Assembly (NCBI GenBank): GCA_937900945.1
Contig: CALCGG010000137.1
Span: 1 to 50,610 of the forward strand
Source: an uncultured Sulfurimonas sp.
GTDB lineage: Bacteria; Campylobacterota; Campylobacteria; Campylobacterales; Sulfurimonadaceae
Reading direction: 5' to 3'
DNA: 50,610 nucleotides
The position numbers and the translations under genes were made by a program. The number at the start of each line of letters is the position of its first letter. Position 1 is the first letter of the stretch. Shown here one piece after another: positions 1 through 8,864 of the stretch. Below the pieces are notes generated by a model, which was given only the letters and a program-made list of their open reading frames with translations, was not told where the DNA came from and did no database searches.

Positions 1-149
1 AGAATAAAGTTAAAACATATCTAGCACAGACGACGTAATAGACGCAGAGATAGAAGTTTTACTCTATCTCAGCCTATTTCCATGTGCTAACACATATCAT
101 GCGTTGTTCTTTGCAATGAGAAGGATGCATGTAGAAAATTATAAATCTT
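1..149. other. Gene-free window edge with nested inverted repeats
   Basis: No gene is visible here. An 8-bp perfect hairpin (GAGATAGA at 47-54, TCTATCTC at 63-70) sits inside a wider 7-bp inverted pair (TAGCACA at 22-28, TGTGCTA at 83-89). On the minus strand this lies just downstream of the globin/PsiE gene, so it could be its 3' end, or the tail of something outside the window. There is no clear U-run. Confidence 0.4.
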
Positions 150-1055
150 TTAATTAAACCCGATTCTCTTTTTTGCGCCAACAAGCCAATAGGAGATAGC
201 TAAGCCCACTATTACAGCACCAATAATTAAAAGGTCTTCAGCTTTTTCAGAAGACAATGAATAAATCAATACTTTTCTTATAAGCGCCGCCATAGCCAAC
301 ATAATAAAGGCGCCTATAGCAAAACCTTTACCTTGAAGGTGTTCTATTTCCTCATGAATCAATTCGATAGCTGCCCATAAAACGAGTAAACTACCCAAAA
401 CAGTAAGGATACCTTTTTCTATTCCTATATCTGAAAAAAACAATAAATAAATATCATAAGCGAAAAGCCCAATTGCGAAAAATGCAACAAGAGCCAAAGC
501 CCCGGCAAGAAAGAAATTCACATAAGAGTTAAATTTTTTTAAACCAGCTAAAATTGTTTTCTCAAATTTTGATAAAGACAAAAACTTACTCAACTCTTCT
601 TCTCTATAAGAACTGGTAAGCACATCAAGATTCATATCTATTATTTTTTCGACAGCTCTGATTTCTTTAATATGTTGCTCTTTATTATCAAAATTTGTTT
701 CAATATTTTGCAAAATAAAAGTTCTTACAAAAGTAAAAGCAGAGTTTACATAGTGTGTCGGTAAACCGATTTTTACATGAATTTCACCTATTTTATACAG
801 GTGTGTAAAATACGATATGTCATATTTTCCACAAAAGAGATTAATAAACCACTCTTTTATTTTTTTGCGATGATTGGCAATGATATCTTTATTTTTTAAA
901 AATTGAGCAGTTTTACCAAACCCCCAAATATAATCGTAAAAGCCATCTATAAACTCATCTGCAAGTATTTCAATTCTCGGCTGCAAATTTTGTAAAATCT
1001 GGGACTCTTCATCTGTAAATTTGTAGTCTCTTTTTAAATTGTTATATTCTTGCAT
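150..1055 (-). CDS. Globin-domain sensor fused to PsiE-like membrane domain
   Basis: A 301-residue protein with two parts. Residues 1-160 look like a protoglobin/globin-coupled sensor domain; His93 in the context KIGEIHVKIGLP is the expected proximal haem ligand. Residues about 178-298 form four hydrophobic segments resembling the PsiE (phosphate-starvation-inducible E) membrane family. The likely role is a haem-based gas or redox sensor tethered to the inner membrane, but no output domain such as GGDEF or a methyl-accepting module is present, so the signalling route is unknown. It is the last gene before the window edge and is not in an obvious operon (65 bp from the nosL-like gene upstream). 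The domain reading is by pattern, not by search. Confidence 0.8.
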   Translation of the reverse strand: MQEYNNLKRDYKFTDEESQILQNLQPRIEILADEFIDGFYDYIWGFGKTAQFLKNKDIIANHRKKIKEWFINLFCGKYDISYFTHLYKIGEIHVKIGLPTHYVNSAFTFVRTFILQNIETNFDNKEQHIKEIRAVEKIIDMNLDVLTSSYREEELSKFLSLSKFEKTILAGLKKFNSYVNFFLAGALALVAFFAIGLFAYDIYLLFFSDIGIEKGILTVLGSLLVLWAAIELIHEEIEHLQGKGFAIGAFIMLAMAALIRKVLIYSLSSEKAEDLLIIGAVIVGLAISYWLVGAKKRIGFN

Positions 1056-1119
1056 GACTCTTCCTATTATCGATAGATATCCATTTGGGAATATTATAAC
1101 ATAAGCATAAAATTATCTT

Positions 1120-1620
1120 TTAATTATTGTATTTAAAATCCTCTTTTGCCTTATCCAAAGCACCGTTAAAGTCCATTATCTCTCCGTCAAATTCAGCTTG
1201 AAAAGCTTTAGCATCATTCTTATTTAAAAAAGCGTATTTGCTGCTTTTGCTCATTGTCCCTCTTTTTTTACTGCCGACAACATAAAAAGCTTTTGATGCA
1301 TCTACAAATTTTAACGAAGTCACATCCACAACTTTTGGATTCTTAAGAATTATGCCCTGTTCAAAATGCTCTTCAAGGCAATGCAAAGAACAGTATTGGT
1401 AATTTTTTCCATTTTCCTCTGCACTGTGGCTGGTTTTGTAATATTTAACCAAATCCATTCCACACATATGGCAATACCTTTTTTCTTTTCCATCTTGGAT
1501 TAAAACAGCTTGACTTTCATTTACAGATTGAAACATTGTTGATGGAATTTGCATACTTTTTTGAGAACTACAGCCTACTAAAATGAAAAAAACTATAGCG
1601 CCAATAAATACTTTTAACAT
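1120..1620 (-). CDS. NosL-like lipoprotein
   Basis: A 166-residue predicted lipoprotein: the signal peptide ends in a lipobox LVGC with Cys17. The core holds CHMCGMDL (Cys50, Cys53) and a second cysteine pair, CSLHC, as in NosL-family copper(I)-binding proteins. NosL normally helps deliver copper to nitrous oxide reductase, but no nos genes are in this window. A stand-alone NosL-like protein here may handle copper for another periplasmic enzyme. It is divergent from the thioredoxin-Bat operon, with a 70-bp shared intergenic region. Confidence 0.8.
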   Translation of the reverse strand: MLKVFIGAIVFFILVGCSSQKSMQIPSTMFQSVNESQAVLIQDGKEKRYCHMCGMDLVKYYKTSHSAEENGKNYQYCSLHCLEEHFEQGIILKNPKVVDVTSLKFVDASKAFYVVGSKKRGTMSKSSKYAFLNKNDAKAFQAEFDGEIMDFNGALDKAKEDFKYNN

Positions 1621-1690
1621 GAGAACCCTTCTATAACTAAATATTAAAAATTTATCATCTTATTATTACATAAGTGTTAAACTTGCGTCT

Positions 1691-2188
1691 ATGAAAGAAA
1701 AATTAAAAAAATATGCAAAAGAAATACTCACTTTACTTGTTGTTATTGTTGTATCTTCTAATGTAATCAGTTTATATAAAAGTAAAAGCTTAACTGCCGA
1801 AGCGCTTCAGATGGACTCTGTGAAGCTCATAAACAACCTAGTATATGAAGTAAAAAATGATGAGCCGGTTTTAGTCCATGTATGGGCTACATGGTGTCCA
1901 ATATGCAAAGTTGAAGCTCCAAATATCCAGATGCTCTCAGAACATTTTCAAGTTGTTACCATCGCAGTCAAATCTGGAACAAGCAGTGAAATTAAAGCTT
2001 TCTTGGATAAAAACGACTATACCTATAATGTTGTGAATGATACTTATGGTGAGCTCTCATCAAAGTTTAATATATCAGCATTTCCAACAACGCTGATATA
2101 TGATAAAAATAAGAATTTAGTTTTCAGTGAAGTTGGGTATACAAGTACACTGGGACTATGGCTAAGAATGGTATGGGCAGGCTACTAA
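1691..2188 (+). CDS. Membrane-anchored thioredoxin-like protein (TlpA/ScsD type)
   Basis: A 165-residue protein with one N-terminal membrane anchor (about residues 11-29) and a periplasmic thioredoxin fold. The active site is WATWCPICK with Cys69 and Cys72; the cis-proline loop is FPTTLIYD. It most resembles TlpA/ScsD-type membrane thioredoxins, which reduce disulfides in periplasmic proteins or help cytochrome c maturation. The next gene, batA, begins on the base after its stop codon, so it is the first gene of the Bat operon. Its pairing with a cytochrome c at the operon end suggests a thiol/haem redox role (inference). Confidence 0.85.
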   Translation: MKEKLKKYAKEILTLLVVIVVSSNVISLYKSKSLTAEALQMDSVKLINNLVYEVKNDEPVLVHVWATWCPICKVEAPNIQMLSEHFQVVTIAVKSGTSSEIKAFLDKNDYTYNVVNDTYGELSSKFNISAFPTTLIYDKNKNLVFSEVGYTSTLGLWLRMVWAGY

Positions 2189-3100
2189 TTGAGTAATTTT
2201 GAGTTTGAATATCTTTTTGCATTTGCACTATTGCTTTTAATAGTATGTATTTACAAGTGCCCGCTCAGTGTTAAAAAAATAATATTTCCACATGTAAACC
2301 TTTTTTCAGCTTCAACCAACTGGATAAATAAGGACAGGCTTTTTTATTCACTCATTATAACTCTTTTAGTAACTGCCCTCGCCTCACCTATAGCTTACGA
2401 TCAAAAATCATCAAACAAAAAAAAAGGGCGTGACCTTGTTTTTGCATTAGATACAAGCGGTTCCATGGATGAGAGCGGTTTTGACAAAGAGTATCCAGAG
2501 AAAAAAAAATTTGATATTTTAAGAGATATTTTAAAAAAATTCATAAACCAAAGATACGATGACAATGTTGGAGTCACCATCTTTGGAAGCTACGCTTTTT
2601 CCGCTGTTCCGCTCACCTACGACATGAAAAGTATCTCTTTTTTACTTGACTTTTTTGATGTAGGGATAGCCGGAGACAGCACAGCCATCGGAGAGGGAAT
2701 CGCCAATGCAACGAGAGTATTAGAAAAAGGGGAAGCAAAGAAAAAAGTGATTATCCTTATTACTGATGGCTTTCAGAACAGTGGTGAGATCTCTATAAAA
2801 GATGCTGTAGAGACTGCCAAGAAAAAGGGAATTATAATCTATTCCATTGGGATTGGGGACAAAAACAGTTACGACGCGAAACTTTTGGAAACCATAGCCA
2901 AAGACTCACAAGGCAAATCATTCAGCGCACAAAATGCTGAGATGTTAAGCGGTGTTTATACGCAAATAGATTCACTCGAGCCAAGCGATATCCGTTCACA
3001 GCACTATCTGAATAAGCAGTCATTGTATATTTACCCACTAAGCTTTGCTGGCTTTTTACTCCTTTACATGTTACTAGTCAGTCGAAAAGAGCTCTTATGA
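2189..3100 (+). CDS. batA: BatA-like VWA-domain membrane protein
   Basis: A 303-residue protein with N-terminal membrane segments (about 8-22 and 52-70), a von Willebrand factor A domain and a C-terminal membrane helix. The metal-binding MIDAS motif is intact: ALDTSGSMDE (Asp88, Ser90, Ser92), a threonine in GDSTAIGEG, and aspartate in ITDGF. This is the BatA layout of the Bacteroides aerotolerance (Bat) family, which is linked to envelope stress and oxygen tolerance. The start is TTG directly after the stop of the thioredoxin gene; no ATG lies near the N-terminus. It overlaps batB by 4 bases (ATGA), implying coupled translation. Confidence 0.88.
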   Translation: MSNFEFEYLFAFALLLLIVCIYKCPLSVKKIIFPHVNLFSASTNWINKDRLFYSLIITLLVTALASPIAYDQKSSNKKKGRDLVFALDTSGSMDESGFDKEYPEKKKFDILRDILKKFINQRYDDNVGVTIFGSYAFSAVPLTYDMKSISFLLDFFDVGIAGDSTAIGEGIANATRVLEKGEAKKKVIILITDGFQNSGEISIKDAVETAKKKGIIIYSIGIGDKNSYDAKLLETIAKDSQGKSFSAQNAEMLSGVYTQIDSLEPSDIRSQHYLNKQSLYIYPLSFAGFLLLYMLLVSRKELL

Positions 3101-4671
3101 CTTTTATATATCCTTGGCTTTTTTTTCTTTTTATACCTTTATATATTTTTTATAAAACGGAACCACAATCTATTGATACCTCAAAAATAAGACAGCGAAA
3201 ACTTTTATATTTGTCTCTTAGTTTTATACTCATAGCATTGACCCGTCCGGTCATTTCAAATACTATAAATAACCAAAAATTTGATGCGCAGGATTATATA
3301 ATCGCCATCGATGCTTCCTACTCCATGCAGGCAGATGATTTAAAACCAACCCGATATGAAGTCGCCAAACAAAACATACAGGAGCTTTTGCACAAGCTTC
3401 CCAAAGACAGATTCAGCATCTTTGCTTTTACATCAAATGCCATGCTGATATCGCCGCCTACTACAGATACTGAGATAAGCATGATGGCTCTTGATGTTTT
3501 AAATCCAAAGTTTATCTTGACGAAAGGTACCTCTATTTATGAGCTTTTAAAAACTATCTCTAAAACCTTTTATGATAAAAAAAATCTGATTATTTTCAGT
3601 GACGGAGGGGAGGACCACAACTTGGCTCGTCTTCTATCTATGGCTAAGAAGAGCAATATCATTCCTTATATTGTAGCGACAGGCTCACAGGATGGTGCTA
3701 TTTTGAAAAATGATGATTTCAATATAAAAGATGAAAACAACAACTTGGTTATCTCAAGGATTAACCCGATATTAAAAGATTTTGCACTTGGCAGTGGCGG
3801 AAAATATTACGAACTGGATTCTGACTCAAACGCTGTCGTTACAGATCTTATTTCAGATTTAGGGTCAAGCTCGCAAAAAAATGAGCAGACAAATATACAG
3901 GTTCTCAGTTTTACAGAGCTTTTTTACGCCCCTTTGCTTTTAGCAATTTTTTTCTTTTTTATAGCTGTTACAAAGATTCATCAGCTTTATTTACTCTTTT
4001 TGCCTTTTCTCTTTTTACCAAACTCTTCACATGCAGTTCTACTTGACTTTTATCACTTAGACAAGGCGAATAAACACTATCATGAGAAGCAATATTTAAA
4101 CTCTGCTCAAGAGTTTGAAAAAATAACTCCAAGCGTAGAGAGTTATTACAATCTAGGAGTAAGCTACTACAAAGCAAAGCATTATAAAAAGGCGATTGAA
4201 GTGTTTTCAAAGATAAAATCAACCGATAGTACTTTAAAACAAAAACTTTTTTACAACATGGGAAACTGTGCGGTAGAGTTAAAAAAATATGACAGAGCAA
4301 AAATTTACTACAGCCAAGCTTTGGCGCTTGGATTTGATGAAGACAGCTTTTACAATCTTTCACTTTTATATAAACTAAGTTTAAAAGAAAAAATAGATGT
4401 GTCAGCCATGATGCCTAAAAAAGACTCTCACAAATCAATAAAAGACTCTCAACAAAGCAATACTAAAAAAGATGAAAGTAAAAGCAGTTCATCAAAATCA
4501 AACCAAAAAGCGGGTGAAAGTAGTGCTGGTTCATCATCAGCAGAGAATAAAAAAGAATATCAAGAAAAACTAGAAAAAAGCGATAAAATAAATAAGTCTC
4601 AATATAAAATAGGATATAAAGCATACGAGCTTATCAACAAAGGATATACAAATGAAAAACACCCTTGGTAA
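3097..4671 (+). CDS. batB: BatB-BatC fusion: VWA domain plus TPR repeats
   Basis: A 524-residue protein. Two membrane helices at the N-terminus are followed by a VWA domain with the MIDAS motif AIDASYSMQADD, Thr in TKGTSIYE, and Asp in SDGGEDH. Then come membrane helices near residues 270-310, tetratricopeptide-like helices (about 330-440, with repeats such as SYYNLGVSYYKAKHY) and a Ser/Lys-rich low-complexity tail. In many genomes the VWA part (BatB) and the TPR part (BatC) are separate genes; here they are one reading frame. It overlaps batA by 4 and batD by 20 bases. Confidence 0.87.
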   Translation: MTFIYPWLFFLFIPLYIFYKTEPQSIDTSKIRQRKLLYLSLSFILIALTRPVISNTINNQKFDAQDYIIAIDASYSMQADDLKPTRYEVAKQNIQELLHKLPKDRFSIFAFTSNAMLISPPTTDTEISMMALDVLNPKFILTKGTSIYELLKTISKTFYDKKNLIIFSDGGEDHNLARLLSMAKKSNIIPYIVATGSQDGAILKNDDFNIKDENNNLVISRINPILKDFALGSGGKYYELDSDSNAVVTDLISDLGSSSQKNEQTNIQVLSFTELFYAPLLLAIFFFFIAVTKIHQLYLLFLPFLFLPNSSHAVLLDFYHLDKANKHYHEKQYLNSAQEFEKITPSVESYYNLGVSYYKAKHYKKAIEVFSKIKSTDSTLKQKLFYNMGNCAVELKKYDRAKIYYSQALALGFDEDSFYNLSLLYKLSLKEKIDVSAMMPKKDSHKSIKDSQQSNTKKDESKSSSSKSNQKAGESSAGSSSAENKKEYQEKLEKSDKINKSQYKIGYKAYELINKGYTNEKHPW

Positions 4672-5794
4672 GATACTGTTATTAATAATTTTTGAAATTT
4701 TTGCTCTTGCAAATACAAATCTTGCCACTTACTCCCTTAGTACAAATAAAAAAGATGTTTCTTTCAAAGAAGCGGTTGAGATCACATTTCAAGCACAGCA
4801 AAAAAACCATTCTGATGTAATGTATTTCTTTTTAGAGGTTCAAAGTTCAAAAGACTATAAGGTTGAACTCTTACAAAAGCATGAAGAAGAAATCTCTTAT
4901 CATAATAAAAAAACAACCTTTACCTATCTTCTTTTCCCATTAAAAAGCGGTGAAATAAAAATAAATTTTGACTTCACTATAAAACAAGCCAGTGATGAGG
5001 CTGTTGCACAGGTTTACCGTGGCGGCAGAAATAATGTAAGATGGATAGATACCATAAACACAAAAATAGAACTAGAACCTGTAGTTTTACATGTTCAAGA
5101 ACTAGATATTAACACAGATTTAGTTGGCGATTTTAAAATAGTGTCAAAAATAAAAGAGGAAAAAATTAAGGCTTATGAAAGTGTGAATATAACATATTAT
5201 TTACAAGGCACCGGATACGACGAAGTAACCATTAAACCAATAGATGAGATAGATGGCGTAAAAATATTTTCGGCTGAAACAAAACATTTCAACAAAGCAA
5301 CAAAAGACGGATATCAAATACAAAGAGAATTTGACTACGCCTTGATAGCTAATAAAGATTTTTCAATTGAAGAAAAAGAAATAAAATGCTACTCGACAAA
5401 ATCTCATAGTTACTACACTCTAAAAACGAAACCCTACAATATAAAAGTTGACAAACTAGACAAGTCTACACTTATAGATAATGAGAATTATCCTGATGAA
5501 ACCTATAATTTTGAAAATGTGAAACAGTTTTTTATTTACATGCTGATTTTTATAACTGGTTTTATGAGTGCGAAATTATTACCAACTAGCTTCAAAAGAA
5601 TCTCTAAAAAAGAAAAATTCAGCGATATCAAAGAGACTAAAACTCCAAAAGAGTTACTTCTTTTGCTAATGAACGATTACAGAAGCTATAAACTGGATTC
5701 AACCTACGCTGATTTGGAGACACTTTTATATAAAGACAAAAGTGAAAAAAGTTTTAAAACTATAAAAAAAGAGTTATTCGAAGCACTAAAATGA
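4652..5794 (+). CDS. batD: BatD-like (oxygen tolerance) protein
   Basis: A 380-residue protein with an N-terminal signal peptide (to about residue 20), a long beta-rich periplasmic part and one membrane helix (about 290-308) before a cytoplasmic tail of about 70 residues. This matches the BatD family in domain order and operon position after BatA and BatB, although BatD sequences vary greatly and the call rests partly on context. Its start lies 20 bases inside batB, and it overlaps the cytochrome gene by 4 bases. It probably forms an inner-membrane complex with the VWA proteins through its periplasmic beta domains (inference). Confidence 0.75.
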   Translation: MKNTLGKILLLIIFEIFALANTNLATYSLSTNKKDVSFKEAVEITFQAQQKNHSDVMYFFLEVQSSKDYKVELLQKHEEEISYHNKKTTFTYLLFPLKSGEIKINFDFTIKQASDEAVAQVYRGGRNNVRWIDTINTKIELEPVVLHVQELDINTDLVGDFKIVSKIKEEKIKAYESVNITYYLQGTGYDEVTIKPIDEIDGVKIFSAETKHFNKATKDGYQIQREFDYALIANKDFSIEEKEIKCYSTKSHSYYTLKTKPYNIKVDKLDKSTLIDNENYPDETYNFENVKQFFIYMLIFITGFMSAKLLPTSFKRISKKEKFSDIKETKTPKELLLLLMNDYRSYKLDSTYADLETLLYKDKSEKSFKTIKKELFEALK

Positions 5795-6150
5795 AAAAAA
5801 ACATCTTATTGTTAATAATTTCCACTGCAATATTCGGTTCAGAAAATAGCTATGAGACAGGTCGCGCACTCTACAATGACAAAGCATGCAGCAATTGCCA
5901 TGGAACAAATGCAGAGGGAAGCGGAAGCTATCCAAAACTTGCAAATCGTTCTAAAAACTACCTCATAAAAAAACTGAAACAATTTCAAAAGGGTAAATCT
6001 ACCAGTCAGGCGCAAGAGGTAATGTTTGGATTTGCAAGAAGTCTGAACGAAACAGAAATGGATTACATGACTACTTATTTATCAGACTATAAAAAAGAAT
6101 CTGCCGATAAATATAAACTCGATTATGACATCATGGGCAGCGTTGATTAA
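5791..6150 (+). CDS. Small periplasmic c-type cytochrome
   Basis: A 119-residue protein with a signal peptide (cleavage near GSENS, residue 17) and one haem-binding CSNCH motif. The likely axial methionine is in the segment AQEVMFGFARSL. The size and pattern fit class I cytochrome c (cytochrome c553 type). It overlaps batD by 4 bases and is the last gene of the operon, an unusual partner for Bat proteins. Its stop codon overlaps the convergent ruvX end by 4 bases, so there is no room for a separate terminator. Confidence 0.85.
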   Translation: MKKNILLLIISTAIFGSENSYETGRALYNDKACSNCHGTNAEGSGSYPKLANRSKNYLIKKLKQFQKGKSTSQAQEVMFGFARSLNETEMDYMTTYLSDYKKESADKYKLDYDIMGSVD

Positions 6151-6545
6151 GCAAACTTTTTAGTAGCTAAATACCTTTGCAAAATTATCATCGCAGAGAT
6201 AGAATCAACTCTTCCGTCACGAATGTATTTTATCTCCCCTTTCATCATGTTTTCCGCTTCAAGCGAAGAGTGACTTTCATCTTGATAAAAGATTTCACCT
6301 TTAAAATCGACTAAATTCATAAAATGGGCAATGCGTCTTCTCATCTCATCTTCACTGCTTCCGCCAAGCGGAATACCGATTACAACCGCTTCAACTTCCC
6401 ATTCATCAAGAACTTTTTTCACATCACGAGAGGCCTGATCTCTGTTTTTTCTCATAACTGCAGGTAAAGGAGTTGCTATATCTTTATGAGCTGAGTATGC
6501 CAGACCGATTCGTTTTAAACCCAAATCTATTGCGATATATTTCAA
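6147..6545 (-). CDS. ruvX: RuvX/YqgF family, putative pre-16S rRNA nuclease
   Basis: A 132-residue protein of the YqgF (RuvX) RNase H-like fold. The first acidic motif is YIAIDLGLKRIGLA (Asp7), a central motif is AVVIGIPLGG, and DESHSS follows in the position of the conserved DE(R/S) motif. The family was first called a Holliday junction resolvase and is now tied to 16S rRNA 5'-end maturation. It begins 1 base after the mnmE stop, so the two genes are co-transcribed. Confidence 0.92.
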   Translation of the reverse strand: MKYIAIDLGLKRIGLAYSAHKDIATPLPAVMRKNRDQASRDVKKVLDEWEVEAVVIGIPLGGSSEDEMRRRIAHFMNLVDFKGEIFYQDESHSSLEAENMMKGEIKYIRDGRVDSISAMIILQRYLATKKFA

Positions 6546-6546
6546 A

Positions 6547-7890
6547 CTATTTCCCCAAACAAAAAGAGCCGAACATCTTGTCTAGCATCTCATCATTTTC
6601 AAACGGTCTTGTTATGGAAGCCATCTCTTTTACTGCCTCATTTAAATGAAAAGAAAATATTTCAAGCTCTTGGTCAGCCAAAGGATAAAATGCTTCCTCA
6701 ATGTTTTTGAGCGTATTTTCTACTGCCGAGATTTGTCTTTGAGAGATTAACATGTGTTCATCTGAAGAGTTCGTTACATCCATGATATTTTTTAAAACCT
6801 CTATAAGAGAAGTCACACTATCTTTAGAATTTAATTCCAAATCAAAGTTTATCCCTACATGTTCAAATTTCTGTTCTAAATCTATCTTGTTTTTTACATA
6901 AATTATTTTCTTTTTCTTAGCATGGTATTCTATCAACGAAATTATTTGTTCATCTTCACTGTCTATTTTTCTGCTGCCATCAAAAAGAGCCACTACAATA
7001 TCACTCTGTTGTATGGCTTCTAGAGAGCGTTCAATCCCTATGCGCTCTATCTCATCGTTAGCTTCTCTAATCCCTGCAGTATCAACTATGCGGATTAAGT
7101 GTGTGCCAATTTTAACCTGCTCTTCTATGGTATCTCTAGTAGTTCCGGCAATATCGCTTACAATCGCACGGTTATAATTCAGCAATGAATTCAGCAATGA
7201 GCTTTTTCCAACGTTCGGTTTTCCGATAATCGCTACTTTAAAACCCTGCATGAGCCCTTCTCTTGCTTTACTCGCGACTAAAGTATCATCAAGTGACTTT
7301 TTCAACTCATTTAATTTATCTTGTATCTGCATCACTAAATCTTCTGGCAAATCCTCTTCGGCATAGTCAATACTTACTTCGGAATATGCAAGAATATGAA
7401 TAATATCATCACGAATTTCTTCTATATACCCTTTGAGAGAACCTTTCATTTGAGCAGCTAATATTTTTGCAGCATCTTCACTTTTTGCTTCAATCAGCTG
7501 TGCTATCGCTTCTGCTTCACTTAAATCTATACGTCCATTAAAAAATGCTCTTTTACTGAATTCACCAGGAGTTGCAAGTCTGGCACCATGGAAAATAGTA
7601 GCCTTTAAAATACTCTGAGCAACTATAAAACCGCCATGACACTGAATCTCTACTACATGTTCAGCAGTAAAAGAAAAAGGTGCTTTGAAGTAGATAACGA
7701 TAGCTTCGTCAATCAGTTCATTCTCAGGATTATAAATATTTGTGAGGGTTGCATGTCTTGGAGAAAAATCTTGACGATTTGTAAGTTTTTTAGCAATTTG
7801 GAGTGCTTTATCGCCACTTATTCTTATAATGGCGATTGAGCCTATGCCGTTTGCTGTTGCAATGGCAGATATAGTATCGGTATCACTCAT
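6547..7890 (-). CDS. mnmE: tRNA modification GTPase MnmE
   Basis: A 447-residue protein with the full MnmE layout: N-terminal folate-binding domain, helical domain, and inserted G domain. The G domain shows the P-loop GKPNVGKSS (about residue 223), IAGTTRDT, DTAGIRE and the NKID specificity motif. The C-terminal FCLGK carries the conserved cysteine. With MnmG it installs 5-carboxymethylaminomethyl on wobble uridines of tRNA. The GTG/ATG question does not arise: the start MSDTDTISAIAT is the family's usual N-terminus. It sits 2 bases after jag. Confidence 0.97.
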   Translation of the reverse strand: MSDTDTISAIATANGIGSIAIIRISGDKALQIAKKLTNRQDFSPRHATLTNIYNPENELIDEAIVIYFKAPFSFTAEHVVEIQCHGGFIVAQSILKATIFHGARLATPGEFSKRAFFNGRIDLSEAEAIAQLIEAKSEDAAKILAAQMKGSLKGYIEEIRDDIIHILAYSEVSIDYAEEDLPEDLVMQIQDKLNELKKSLDDTLVASKAREGLMQGFKVAIIGKPNVGKSSLLNSLLNYNRAIVSDIAGTTRDTIEEQVKIGTHLIRIVDTAGIREANDEIERIGIERSLEAIQQSDIVVALFDGSRKIDSEDEQIISLIEYHAKKKKIIYVKNKIDLEQKFEHVGINFDLELNSKDSVTSLIEVLKNIMDVTNSSDEHMLISQRQISAVENTLKNIEEAFYPLADQELEIFSFHLNEAVKEMASITRPFENDEMLDKMFGSFCLGK

Positions 7891-7892
7891 AG

Positions 7893-8864
7893 TTAATTTG
7901 AATGATAATCATTTATGATGATATATTTCAATCCATCGCGAGTTGAACGGATAGCTACATATTTATCAGGATAAGTATCTCTCAGTTCTTTAAGAGCTAT
8001 TTGGACTAATACACCATCAAGTATCTTTGTTTGTGCTCTTCCGTCTTTATCAACGCTTTCACAAACACTTACAAGATACCTGGAAATAGACTCTTCCTGA
8101 TTTTTCAAAAATTCTGCAATTTCTAAACGAAGTTGTAGTTGATATTTTGAATTAATCCAATTAAACAACATGTAAGAAAGTGCTTTATATCTATACCCTT
8201 CTTTGCCTATCAATAAGGCTGAATCTTCACCTTTAAACTCAATAAATAAAGTATTTTCATCATAAATGCTTACGTTAATCTCATCTATATCAAAGCAGGA
8301 CAATTTAAAAAGAGTATTTATCTCCTCTTTTATTGTTTTTGCCACATCCGTTAAATCATTGTCCAACTCTTCTTTATAAGAAGATTCTTTTTTGCTAACA
8401 ATTTCTTCATGCTCTTTATTGATAATTTCTTCTTCATCTTGAGTACTAACAAAAGAGGCAGGCATAATTGTATCGTTTAACATAGTAAAGAATTTATTCT
8501 TTTTTGAAGGTTCTTTCTCTTGTTTTGGTTCAGGAGATTCTTTCTTCTCTTTTTTTATAGATGCCACTTTTTTTATAATATTTTCAACTCTTTGAGTAAT
8601 CTCTTTTTTTTCTTTCACAGGAATTGATGTGGCAGCAGGTTTAGACTGAACTTCTTTCAACTCTTGGTTGATATACTCTTTGATTGTGTTATCTTCATCT
8701 GTTTTCTTAGTAGCTACAATGATAGCATTTTTTTTAAATACTCCTAAGATTCCCTTACTAGGATACTGAATAACCTCAGTTTGTAATTTTGTAACGGAGC
8801 ATTTAAGTTCAAAAGATGCTTGTAAATAAGCTTCTTCCAGGCTAACTGCTTCAATCTTAATCAT
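7893..8864 (-). CDS. jag: Jag/KhpB-like RNA-binding protein
   Basis: The product starts MIKIEAVSLEEA, giving a Jag-N domain (about 1-50), a long acidic/lysine-rich linker (about 65-175), then a KH domain (LLIGKEGYRYKAL) and a degenerate R3H-like C-terminus (about 323 residues in total). An upstream ATG at 8894 would add ten residues, but the ATG at 8864 has AGGA 9 bases before it and gives the conserved N-terminus. It overlaps the yidC end by 8 bases. KhpB/Jag proteins bind RNA and affect cell division and envelope growth in other bacteria; the role here is by family only. Confidence 0.88.
   Translation of the reverse strand: MIKIEAVSLEEAYLQASFELKCSVTKLQTEVIQYPSKGILGVFKKNAIIVATKKTDEDNTIKEYINQELKEVQSKPAATSIPVKEKKEITQRVENIIKKVASIKKEKKESPEPKQEKEPSKKNKFFTMLNDTIMPASFVSTQDEEEIINKEHEEIVSKKESSYKEELDNDLTDVAKTIKEEINTLFKLSCFDIDEINVSIYDENTLFIEFKGEDSALLIGKEGYRYKALSYMLFNWINSKYQLQLRLEIAEFLKNQEESISRYLVSVCESVDKDGRAQTKILDGVLVQIALKELRDTYPDKYVAIRSTRDGLKYIIINDYHSN

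Noticed and set aside
3968-4363. A 131-codon minus-strand frame inside batB
   Set aside because: It lies wholly antisense to a well-supported gene, is Cys/Leu/Ser-rich in the way of shadow frames, and has no recognisable motif.
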